This document shows positions 1-5,456 of a DNA stretch of 8,633 nt, piece by piece. The position numbers were made by a program, and so were the translations under genes. The stretch is taken from contig JBBSMN010000131.1 of NCBI GenBank assembly GCA_038233135.1, positions 1-8,633 on the forward strand. Reading direction: 5' to 3'. This stretch comes from JACCVL01 sp038233135 (GTDB taxonomy: Bacteria > Actinomycetota > Actinomycetes > Propionibacteriales > Nocardioidaceae). How positions within the stretch are numbered: the first letter of the stretch is position 1; each line of letters begins with the position of its first letter. The notes beneath the pieces were generated by a model. It ran no database searches, had not been told where the DNA came from, and worked only from the letters and a program-made list of their open reading frames with translations.

Positions 1-337
1 CGATCTCGGCGCCCCACATGCGCAGCAGCTGGCGGCGCTCGACCGAGGTGTTCTCGGGCATCACGCACACCAGCCGGTACCCCTTGAGGCGGGCGGCCAT
101 CGCCAGCGAGATGCCGGTGTTGCCACTCGTCGGCTCCATGATCGTGCACCCCGGCCGCAGCAAGCCGTCCTTCTCGGCGGCCGTGATCATCGCCAGCGCC
201 GCGCGGTCCTTGACCGACCCGGTCGGGCTGCGGTCCTCGAGCTTGGCCCACAGGCGTACGTCCGGCGACGGGGACAACCGCGGCAACCCGACCAGCGGGG
301 TCTGGCCCACCGAGTCGAGCAGCGAGTCGAAACGCAT
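1..337 (-). CDS. cysM: CysM, O-phosphoserine sulfhydrylase using thiocarboxylated CysO (partial, 3' end missing)
   Basis: Only the first 112 codons lie in the window; the gene runs off the left edge. The product is a fold-type II PLP enzyme of the cysteine synthase family. Visible landmarks are the NTPLVGL-like start (GQTPLVGL, 11-18), the PLP Schiff-base lysine in GSVKDR (Lys43), the phosphate/substrate loop PTSGNTG (69-75) and the CysM-type segment MPENTSVERR (93-102). The sequence closely resembles M. tuberculosis CysM (Rv1336) as I recall it, and the cysO neighbour supports CysM rather than a CysK-type O-acetylserine sulfhydrylase. Known role of that family: it forms a CysO-cysteine adduct from O-phosphoserine and CysO thiocarboxylate in the cytoplasm. 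The ATG overlaps the cysO stop (TGATG), which implies coupled translation. The C-terminal part that defines substrate choice is outside the window, so assignment rests on N-terminal similarity and context. Confidence 0.93.
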   Translation of the reverse strand, partial: MRFDSLLDSVGQTPLVGLPRLSPSPDVRLWAKLEDRSPTGSVKDRAALAMITAAEKDGLLRPGCTIMEPTSGNTGISLAMAARLKGYRLVCVMPENTSVERRQLLRMWGAEI

Positions 338-609
338 CAGCCGCCTGCGACCGCCGGGAGGATCACGACCGTGTCGCCGTCCTTGACGTCGGTGCCGAGG
401 CCGCCGGTGAAGCGTACGTCCTCGTCGTTGACGTAGACGTTGACGAACCGGCGCAGCTCGCCGCCGTCCACCACCCGGGCCTTGATGCCGGAGTGCCGGG
501 TCTCGACGTCGTCGAGCACGCCGCCGAGAGTGTCACCCGACCCGCTCACCGCCTTCTCCCCACCGGTGTACGTGCGCAGGATCGTCGGCACCTTGACCTC
601 GATCGACAT
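337..609 (-). CDS. cysO: CysO, ubiquitin-like sulfur carrier protein
   Basis: A 90-residue ubiquitin-fold (MoaD/ThiS-type) sulfur carrier. The C-terminus ends exactly in Gly-Gly (residues 89-90, in LPAVAGG), the site that is activated and converted to a thiocarboxylate. Other conserved stretches are PTILR (8-12), the GDTLG turn (25-29), and FVNVYVNDEDVRF (55-67), all as in mycobacterial CysO. The carrier donates sulfide to CysM and ends up linked to cysteine, which Mec then removes. The ATG at 607-609 is chosen because a GGAG ribosome-binding site lies five bases upstream (615-618) and the length matches the family (about 90-93 aa). An in-frame extension to 768 would run into mec and is rejected. 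It overlaps the cysM start by one base and begins 64 bp after mec. Confidence 0.95.
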   Translation of the reverse strand: MSIEVKVPTILRTYTGGEKAVSGSGDTLGGVLDDVETRHSGIKARVVDGGELRRFVNVYVNDEDVRFTGGLGTDVKDGDTVVILPAVAGG

Positions 610-614
610 CAGTT

Positions 615-618
615 CTCC
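615..618 (-). promoter_or_regulatory. Ribosome-binding site of cysO
   Basis: On the minus strand GGAG lies five bases before the ATG at 609-607. It fixes the cysO start against the longer in-frame reading that would extend into the mec coding region. Confidence 0.7.
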
Positions 619-673
619 AGACTTGGTTTCTCGGGCTGGCTCGCGTACGCAGCAACAGCCGCGCCGGATCGGA

Positions 674-1099
674 TCATTCCCCGACCACGCGGACCTCCTC
701 CTCGTCCACCTGACCGTCGACGATGCGAAACGATCGCAACGGCAGTGGCTCGTCCCCTTCGTGCGCACCGTCCCTGGTGGACACCAGCACGTAGTGCGCG
801 CCGGGCTCCTGGGCGAGGGAGATGTCGGTGCGCGAGGGGTAGGCCTCGGTCGCGGTGTGCGAGTGGTAGATGACCACCGGCTCCTCGTCCCGCTCGTCGA
901 GCTCCTTGTAGAGGCGCAGCAGCTCGCCGGGGTCGAACTCGTAGAACGTCGGACTCATGGCGGCGTTCAGCATCGGGATGAACCGCTTGGGACGGTCGGA
1001 GCCAGCCGCCCCCGCCACCACCCCGCAGGCCTCGTCGGGATGGTCGCGCCGGGCGTGGGCCACGATCGCCGCGTACGTGGAGTGGTCGAGCGTGAGCAC
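674..1099 (-). CDS. mec: Mec, JAMM/MPN+ zinc peptidase that releases cysteine from CysO
   Basis: A 141-residue JAMM (MPN+) metallopeptidase. The catalytic set is complete: Glu23 in DEACG (22-26), His79 and His81 in the HSH motif, Ser89, and Asp92, giving the family pattern HxH-x10-D. The motif block YHSHTATEAYPSRTD (78-92) matches mycobacterial Mec. The known role is hydrolysis of the CysO-cysteine adduct, freeing cysteine and regenerating CysO. The start is GTG; it has no convincing Shine-Dalgarno sequence, but a TACGCT box stands seven bases upstream, typical of a leaderless actinobacterial transcript. It follows the DUF2017 gene after 71 bp and precedes cysO by 64 bp, so mec-cysO-cysM probably forms an operon with its own promoter, perhaps in addition to read-through from clpS. 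Confidence 0.95.
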   Translation of the reverse strand: MLTLDHSTYAAIVAHARRDHPDEACGVVAGAAGSDRPKRFIPMLNAAMSPTFYEFDPGELLRLYKELDERDEEPVVIYHSHTATEAYPSRTDISLAQEPGAHYVLVSTRDGAHEGDEPLPLRSFRIVDGQVDEEEVRVVGE

Positions 1100-1106
1100 G
1101 CGTCGA

Positions 1107-1112
1107 AGCGTA
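1107..1112 (-). promoter_or_regulatory. Candidate leaderless -10 box (TACGCT) for mec
   Basis: TACGCT on the minus strand fits the actinobacterial -10 form TANNNT and lies seven bases before the GTG of mec, so transcription would start at or next to the start codon. No Shine-Dalgarno sequence is visible there and no clear -35 was found. This is inference from spacing and motif only. Confidence 0.5.
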
Positions 1113-1142
1113 CGACGGCGGGGTCGGCGGCGCGGACGCGTC

Positions 1143-1170
1143 TCAGCCCAGGCGCTTCAGCCCAGGCGCC
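1143..1170 (-). repeat. Tandem 14-bp repeat directly after the DUF2017 stop codon
   Basis: Two adjacent 14-bp units (1143-1156 and 1157-1170) are identical at 13 of 14 positions. Each carries TCA on the plus strand, that is TGA on the minus strand. With the genuine stop at 1171-1173 this gives three TGA triplets 14 bases apart, hence one in each reading frame of the minus strand. The units can also pair (AGGCGC with GCGCCT, ten-base loop), so the element could be a weak terminator between DUF2017 and mec. Confidence 0.8.
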
Positions 1171-1794
1171 TCACCGCAGGGCACGCAGCAAGGTCTCCTG
1201 CACGAACCCCATCCAGTCGTAGACGTCATGCATCGCGTTGGCAGGGTCGTCGTCGGGCAGCTGCTCCCAGTGCGCCTCGTCGCCGTCGGCGACCTCAAGC
1301 CGGGTGCCCAGCGCCAATCGGATGTCGGTCAGGCAGCGCAGCCACGCGTCCACCTCGCCGGCGTCCAGCTCGACGTCCACGCCGGCGAGCCCACCGGAGC
1401 CGGTGCCGACGTCGGGGTCGGTGCCGGGGTCGGTGCCGGTGCCGGCCTCGGTCAGCGAGGCGATCACCGCCGAGGCGTTGGCGGCCTTGCGGTCCCGCAG
1501 CCCCGGCTCGGTGTAGCGGCGAAAGTCGGCGGCGTCCGCTTCGTCGTCCCGGTAGGCGTCGGGCAGCAACCGGGCCACCACCGGGTCGTCCGGGCGGGGC
1601 AGCGGGCCGCTCGCACCGAGACCGACCGCCGCGGCGAGCGGGTCACCACTGTCGTCGCGGGTCGTCGACGGTGGCGCGTCGTGGCGGAGCAGCTCGACGA
1701 TCTGGGCGGCCATGGACATGACCATGTGCGCCTCGACCTGCTCGAAGTAGGCGTGCGCGCCTCCGCCCCGCGAGCGCCTGAAGCCGCTGGTCAT
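1171..1794 (-). CDS. DUF2017 family protein of unknown function, clpS neighbour
   Basis: A 207-residue soluble, mainly helical protein that I assign to DUF2017 from its sequence features and its place between clpS and mec, as in M. tuberculosis Rv1332. No catalytic motif, signal peptide or membrane segment is visible. The N-terminal part has FEQVEAHMVMSMAAQIVELL (17-36); the C-terminal part has DAWLRCLTDIRLALGTRL (149-166), then WEQLPDDDP and MHDVYDWMGFVQETLL, the usual family ending. Residues about 117-137 are a Gly/Thr/Asp/Pro low-complexity insert encoded by a tandem DNA repeat. The ATG at 1792-1794 overlaps the clpS stop in an ATGA, implying coupled translation and a shared job or expression with ClpS. 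A longer in-frame reading to 2019 overlaps clpS entirely and is rejected. Function is unknown; no role is claimed. Confidence 0.85.
   Translation of the reverse strand: MTSGFRRSRGGGAHAYFEQVEAHMVMSMAAQIVELLRHDAPPSTTRDDSGDPLAAAVGLGASGPLPRPDDPVVARLLPDAYRDDEADAADFRRYTEPGLRDRKAANASAVIASLTEAGTGTDPGTDPDVGTGSGGLAGVDVELDAGEVDAWLRCLTDIRLALGTRLEVADGDEAHWEQLPDDDPANAMHDVYDWMGFVQETLLRALR
1414..1437. repeat. Perfect tandem 12-bp repeat inside the DUF2017 gene
   Basis: GGGGTCGGTGCC occurs twice back to back (1414-1425 and 1426-1437 on the plus strand), flanked by further GGTGCC copies at 1402-1407 and 1438-1443. It encodes the GTDP-GTDP low-complexity stretch near residues 119-127 of the DUF2017 protein. 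The unit is a multiple of three, so copy-number change would keep the frame. Confidence 0.85.
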
Positions 1795-2090
1795 CCCGAC
1801 GCCTTCTCCAACGTCGCCCACAACCCGTAGCCGTGCATGGCCTCCACGTCGCGCTCCATCTCCTCCCGGGAGCCGTCGGAGACCACCGCCCGGCCCTCCT
1901 CGTGCACCTGCATCATCAGCTTCTTGGCCTTGCGGGTCGAGTGCCCGAAGTAGGTCCGGAACACCCAGCTGACGTAGCTCATCAGGTTGACCGGGTCGTT
2001 CCACACCACCGTGACCCACGGCACCTGCGTCAGCACGACGCCCTCGCTTTCGGGGCGCTGGACCTCGGCTGGCGCTGGGGCGGTGGACAC
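1791..2090 (-). CDS. clpS: ClpS, ATP-dependent Clp protease adaptor
   Basis: ClpS binds proteins that carry bulky hydrophobic N-terminal residues (N-degrons) and hands them to the ClpC/ClpA unfoldase of the Clp protease in the cytoplasm. With the GTG at 2088-2090 the protein is 99 aa. Landmarks are WVTVVWNDPVNLMSYV (25-40), containing the N-degron-binding Asn31 and Asp32 and the gate Met37, then KKLMMQVHEEGRAVV (56-70) with the pocket His63, and GLWATLE near the end. Asn-Asp-Pro replaces the enterobacterial Asn-Asp-Asp, as in other actinobacterial ClpS. An in-frame GTG at 2106-2108 would add six residues; I prefer 2090 because family members begin near the same SxAPA stretch and a GATGAT box lies six bases upstream. 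Neither start has a good Shine-Dalgarno sequence. It diverges from pncB and overlaps the DUF2017 start. Confidence 0.93.
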   Translation of the reverse strand: MSTAPAPAEVQRPESEGVVLTQVPWVTVVWNDPVNLMSYVSWVFRTYFGHSTRKAKKLMMQVHEEGRAVVSDGSREEMERDVEAMHGYGLWATLEKASG

Positions 2091-2096
2091 GTGACC

Positions 2097-2102
2097 ATCA
2101 TC
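2097..2102 (-). promoter_or_regulatory. Weak candidate -10 box (GATGAT) for clpS
   Basis: GATGAT on the minus strand lies six bases before the GTG at 2090. It keeps A2 and T6 of TANNNT but not T1, so the call is weak. It also lies inside the alternative clpS start extension and within the 38-bp gap to pncB. Confidence 0.25.
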
Positions 2103-2116
2103 GCGCACCCGTTCCG

Positions 2117-2122
2117 TAGGCT
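2117..2122 (+). promoter_or_regulatory. Candidate leaderless -10 box (TAGGCT) for pncB
   Basis: TAGGCT fits TANNNT and ends six bases before the pncB GTG, the spacing expected for a transcript starting at the start codon. GTGACC at 2091-2096 is a possible -35 (like TTGACC) but the 20-bp spacer is long. No convincing ribosome-binding site precedes pncB beyond GGCGGG immediately before the GTG. Confidence 0.5.
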
Positions 2123-2128
2123 GGCGGG

Positions 2129-3445
2129 GTGCGGTCTACCGCCCTGCTCACCGACAAGTACGAGCTCACGATGCTGCAGGCTGCCCTGCGCGCCGGCTCG
2201 GCGCACCGGCACGCGGTGTTCGAGCTGTTCGCGCGCCAGCTGCCGGCCGGACGCCGCTACGGCGTGGTCGCCGGCACCGGCCGGTTCCTCGACGAGCTGG
2301 AGCGCTTCTGCTTCACCGACGAGCAGGTCAGCTGGCTGGTGGAGCAGGGTGTGGTCGACGAGCCCACGGCGCAGTGGCTGGCGTCCTACCGTTTCGGCGG
2401 CGACATCTGGGGCTATCCCGAGGGCGAGACGTACTTCGCCGGCTCCCCGGTGCTCGTGGTCGAGTCGTCGTTCGCCGAGGCGGTGCTGCTCGAGACGCTC
2501 GCCCTGTCGGTGTTCAACCACGACTCGGCGGTCGCCTCGGCCGCCTCCCGGATGACCTGCGCGGCCGGCGACCGACCGTGCATCGAGATGGGATCGCGAC
2601 GTACGCACGAGCAGGCGGCGGTGGCGAGCGCCCGCGCCGCGTACCTTGCCGGCTTCGCGGCCACGTCCAACCTACAGGCGGGGGCGACCTTCGGCGTGCC
2701 GACGACCGGGACCAGCGCGCACGCGTTCACGCTGCTGCACGACACCGAGCGGGAGGCCTTCGCCGCTCAGGTCGACTCGCTGGGCGCCGGCACCACCTTG
2801 CTCATCGACACCTACGACGTCGAGACCGCGGTACGTACGGCCGTGGAGGTGGGCGGCACCGAGCTCGGCGCGGTGCGGCTCGACTCCGGTGATCTCGTGC
2901 AGACCGCGACCCGGGTGCGGCGCCAGCTCGACGGGCTCGGCGCGCACGACACCCGGATCGTGGTCACCAGTGACCTGGACGAGCACGCCATCGCAGCCCT
3001 GGCGGTCGCGCCGGTGGACGGCTATGGCGTCGGCACCTCGCTGGTGACCGGCTCGAGGCACCCCACCTGCGGCTTCGTCTACAAGCTGGTCGCGCGCGGC
3101 GAGTCGGACGCGGCCGACGCTCCCGTGGTCGGGGTGGCCAAGAACAGCCCGGCCAAGGCGACCGTGGCCGGCCGCAAGTGGGCGCTGCGGCACCTTGACG
3201 CGGACAAGGTGGCCGAGGCCGAGGTGATCGGTGTTGGCCGCATGCCGTTGGACGACGGCAACGACCGCCCGCTGCTGGTCGACCTCGTACACGCCGGCGA
3301 GCGGGTGTGGCACGAGCCGCTGGCCGAGGCGCGAGCCCGGCACCTGCGCGCACGCTCGGAGCTGCCGATGGCGGCGTCGCACCTGTCCCGCGGCGAGCCG
3401 GTGCTGCCGACCGTCTACGAGACCGATAGGGAGGAGCGCCCATGA
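2129..3445 (+). CDS. pncB: Nicotinate phosphoribosyltransferase
   Basis: A 438-residue cytoplasmic enzyme of the Preiss-Handler pathway: nicotinate plus PRPP (with ATP) gives nicotinate mononucleotide. Family signatures are LLTDKYELTM (6-15), the EMGSRRTHEQAA block (153-164), GTSAH with His198 at the position expected for the phosphorylated histidine, IDTYD (226-230), RLDSGDL (250-256) for phosphate and ribose binding, and GVGTSLVTG (300-308). Length is normal for bacterial members. The start is a GTG six bases after a TAGGCT box; family alignment around LLTDKYELTML makes this start natural. pncA follows with an ATGA overlap. In M. tuberculosis pncB1 likewise diverges from clpS, which supports orthology. 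Regulation is probably through the compact 38-bp divergent promoter; no NrtR- or NiaR-like site was evident by eye. Confidence 0.96.
   Translation: MRSTALLTDKYELTMLQAALRAGSAHRHAVFELFARQLPAGRRYGVVAGTGRFLDELERFCFTDEQVSWLVEQGVVDEPTAQWLASYRFGGDIWGYPEGETYFAGSPVLVVESSFAEAVLLETLALSVFNHDSAVASAASRMTCAAGDRPCIEMGSRRTHEQAAVASARAAYLAGFAATSNLQAGATFGVPTTGTSAHAFTLLHDTEREAFAAQVDSLGAGTTLLIDTYDVETAVRTAVEVGGTELGAVRLDSGDLVQTATRVRRQLDGLGAHDTRIVVTSDLDEHAIAALAVAPVDGYGVGTSLVTGSRHPTCGFVYKLVARGESDAADAPVVGVAKNSPAKATVAGRKWALRHLDADKVAEAEVIGVGRMPLDDGNDRPLLVDLVHAGERVWHEPLAEARARHLRARSELPMAASHLSRGEPVLPTVYETDREERP
3429..3436 (+). promoter_or_regulatory. Strong ribosome-binding site of pncA inside the pncB end
   Basis: GGGAGGAG lies five bases before the pncA ATG and within the last codons of pncB. 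Such a site allows pncA to be translated well from the shared pncB-pncA transcript. Confidence 0.8.
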
Positions 3446-4020
3446 CACGTGCGCTGGTGGTGGTCGATGTGCAGAATGACTTCTGCGAGGGCGGCTCGCT
3501 GGCCGTCGCCGGAGGTGCGGCGGTGGCCGGGCGCATCGGTGAGCTGCTGGCCGACCGGGACCACACCCGCTATGGGGTGGTCGTCGCCACGCTGGACCAC
3601 CACATCGACCCCGGCGACCACTTCTCCGCCAACCCCGACTTCGTCGACTCGTGGCCGGTGCACTGCGTGGTCGGCGAGACCGGGGTCGAGTTCCACCCCG
3701 CGCTGCAGCCGCGGCCGTTCGACGCGGTCTTCCGCAAGGGCGAGCACACCGCCGCGTACTCCGGCTTCGAGGGCCGCGATGCCCAGGGCGAGCCCTTGGC
3801 GCACTATCTGCAGGCCCGGGGGGTGGACCAGGTCGACGTGTGCGGGCTCGCGACCGACCACTGCGTACGGGCGACCGCGCTGGACGCCGCCTCCTCCGGC
3901 TTCCGCACCGAGGTGCTGCTCGACCTCACCGCCGCGGTCGCACCCGACCGGGTGCACGAGACCTTCGAGGCCTGGTCGGCGGCGGGCATCAGCACGCGCG
4001 GGGACCTGCCCTCGACCTGA
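3442..4020 (+). CDS. pncA: Nicotinamidase
   Basis: A 192-residue isochorismatase-fold amidase that hydrolyses nicotinamide to nicotinate and ammonia, feeding the PncB product line next to it. The catalytic triad is present: Asp9 (VVDVQNDF), Lys99 (FRKGEHTAAYSGFEG) and Cys141 (CGLATDHCVRATA). The metal site is also complete: Asp52, His54, His60 and His74, equivalent to Asp49, His51, His57 and His71 of M. tuberculosis PncA. Overall it resembles that protein, so it may also act on pyrazinamide; that is inference from homology. The start is set by a strong GGGAGGAG site and the ATGA overlap with pncB. The gene ends 39 bp from the convergent TPR gene with a small hairpin in between. Confidence 0.97.
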   Translation: MTRALVVVDVQNDFCEGGSLAVAGGAAVAGRIGELLADRDHTRYGVVVATLDHHIDPGDHFSANPDFVDSWPVHCVVGETGVEFHPALQPRPFDAVFRKGEHTAAYSGFEGRDAQGEPLAHYLQARGVDQVDVCGLATDHCVRATALDAASSGFRTEVLLDLTAAVAPDRVHETFEAWSAAGISTRGDLPST

Positions 4021-4034
4021 TCGCGTCCGGCCGG

Positions 4035-4052
4035 CGGCGCCGCGAGGCGCCG
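4035..4052. terminator. Small GC hairpin between convergent pncA and TPR genes
   Basis: CGGCGCC and GGCGCCG form a perfect 7-bp stem with a four-base GCGA loop, centred in the 39-bp gap between the stop codons of two convergent genes. It could end transcription from both sides. There is no T-run on either side, so the terminator role is a guess from position and structure. Confidence 0.45.
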
Positions 4053-4059
4053 GGCGGTG

Positions 4060-5376
4060 TCAGCGGGTCGCGGCGGCGAGCAGGCGCCGGGCCTGGTCCG
4101 CCTGCCAGGGCGACAGCCCGGGGTCGGCCGCGAGCCCGCGGCGCAGATGAGCGGCTGCCGAGCCCACGCCGAGCGCCAGCTCGACACCACCGCGGTGGAT
4201 CCACAGCATCGCGTCGTCGGTGCCGAGCCGGGTGGCCTGCCGCGCATAACGCAGGGCGGCCGCATCTCGACCGGTACGGTGCAGCGACCACGCCAGCGCG
4301 TCGGCCGACCAGATGCTGGGTGCGGCCGACCAGGCGGCCCTGGCCGCGCGCAGCGCCGTGGTCGGCGAGCCGTGGTCAGCCTCGTACCGCGCAACCTCCA
4401 CACCGGTGTCGACCCCGTTGCCGCGGGCCAGCCGGGCCGTGGCCTCGAGCACGGCGTACTGCGCCCGTGCCCGCCCAGGCCGGCCGGTTGCCTCGTAGAG
4501 CTCCGCGAGCTCCAGCACGTACGCCGGCAGCGGCGCCCGCTCGGCCAGCCCGCGCCACAGCCGCTCGGCGCGCTCGAGGTCGCCGCGGGCCACGGCCAGC
4601 CGGGCCTGCGACGCCTGCGCGGCCAGGTTGCCGGGGTCGCCGTCCACGGCGTCACCTAGTGCCCGCTCAGCGGCGTCCAGCCGACCGGCCTTGCGGTCGA
4701 GGTCGGCGCGCAGGGTGAGCAGGAAGGCCCGGTCGGCGGGGGTCGACGCGCTGGCAAGGGCGCGGTCCAGCAGGGCGACCGCCGCACCTGCGTCGCCACG
4801 CAGCTCGCGGGCGTACGAATAGCGGGCGAAGATCTGCAGGCTCGGCCGGCGGTGGTCTGCCTGCTCCAGTGCGCTGAGGGCGGCGCCGTAGCGGCCCAGC
4901 TCGGTCAGCGCGTCCACGCGGATCGACAACGCGCCCAGCTGGTAGGGGTCGATGCGCAGCGCGGCCCGGGCCTGGCGCAGCGCGGCGGAGAAGTCATGTC
5001 GAGCGGCGGCCAGCGCTGCGCGCCCGGCCAGCGCGGGCGCGTTGTCCTCGGGCTGGGTTTGCAGCGAGCGCCGCAGCACCCCGGCTGCCTTGGGATAGTA
5101 CGTAGGGTCGCCGGTGACCCGAGCCTGCTCGACGTAGGCGATCCCCAACGTGGCCCACGAGCCGGCATCGCGCGGTTGGTCACGCAGCCGCTCCTGGAGA
5201 GCAGTGATGGTCGCGCCGAGGTCGGTCGCGGTTGCCAGCGCCGTCGGGTCGGCATCGGGGCGGGCCGCGGGACGGCGGGTGTCGGCGGTGTCACCGACGA
5301 TCGCGAACGCACCGGAGACCGCCAGCACTGCGCCTACGAGGGTCGCGGCCAGCACCAGCACGAGGGTGCGTCGCAT
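4060..5376 (-). CDS. Membrane-anchored or exported tetratricopeptide-repeat protein, function unknown
   Basis: A 438-residue protein with an N-terminal hydrophobic segment (about 4-27, LVLVLAATLVGAVLAV...) behind Arg2-Arg3. It may be an uncleaved anchor or a signal peptide, with AFA (23-25) as a possible cleavage site; there is no lipobox cysteine. A short disordered linker (30-50) leads to a long Ala/Leu/Arg-rich helical array of TPR-like repeats from about 55 to the end, with typical helix pairs near 72-105 (SWATLGIAYVEQAR), 116-145, 150-175, 230-246, 255-280, 288-310 and 353-382. TPR arrays bind proteins, so an envelope scaffold role is likely but the partner is unknown. It follows the DUF4331 gene after 80 bp, with a strong hairpin between. 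A ribosome-binding site AAGGA lies nine bases before the ATG. Confidence 0.85.
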   Translation of the reverse strand: MRRTLVLVLAATLVGAVLAVSGAFAIVGDTADTRRPAARPDADPTALATATDLGATITALQERLRDQPRDAGSWATLGIAYVEQARVTGDPTYYPKAAGVLRRSLQTQPEDNAPALAGRAALAAARHDFSAALRQARAALRIDPYQLGALSIRVDALTELGRYGAALSALEQADHRRPSLQIFARYSYARELRGDAGAAVALLDRALASASTPADRAFLLTLRADLDRKAGRLDAAERALGDAVDGDPGNLAAQASQARLAVARGDLERAERLWRGLAERAPLPAYVLELAELYEATGRPGRARAQYAVLEATARLARGNGVDTGVEVARYEADHGSPTTALRAARAAWSAAPSIWSADALAWSLHRTGRDAAALRYARQATRLGTDDAMLWIHRGGVELALGVGSAAAHLRRGLAADPGLSPWQADQARRLLAAATR

Positions 5377-5408
5377 AACGGGTGTTCCTTAACGCGTGAG
5401 GGGGTGAG

Positions 5409-5445
5409 TCGCACCACCGCCGGCCCGGAGCCGGCGGTGGTGCGA
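5409..5445 (-). terminator. Perfect 16-bp hairpin between the DUF4331 and TPR genes
   Basis: The arms 5409-5424 and 5430-5445 are perfectly complementary over 16 bp with a five-base loop (CCGGA on the plus strand). It begins 11 bases after the DUF4331 stop on the minus strand. No T-run follows, so it could be a U-less actinobacterial terminator, a partial terminator that lowers TPR expression, or an RNA-stabilising hairpin at the end of the DUF4331 message. Confidence 0.75.
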
Positions 5446-5456
5446 TCTCGTTTACG

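Noticed and set aside
610..768. 53-residue upstream extension of CysO
   Set aside because: It overlaps the mec 3' end; the GGAG site and the family length support the start at 609.
1795..2019. 75-residue upstream extension of the DUF2017 protein
   Set aside because: It lies wholly within clpS in another frame; the ATGA overlap gives a natural start.
3651..4718. Plus-strand open frame running through pncA and into the TPR gene
   Set aside because: Arg/Ala/Pro-rich shadow frame that crosses two well-supported genes.
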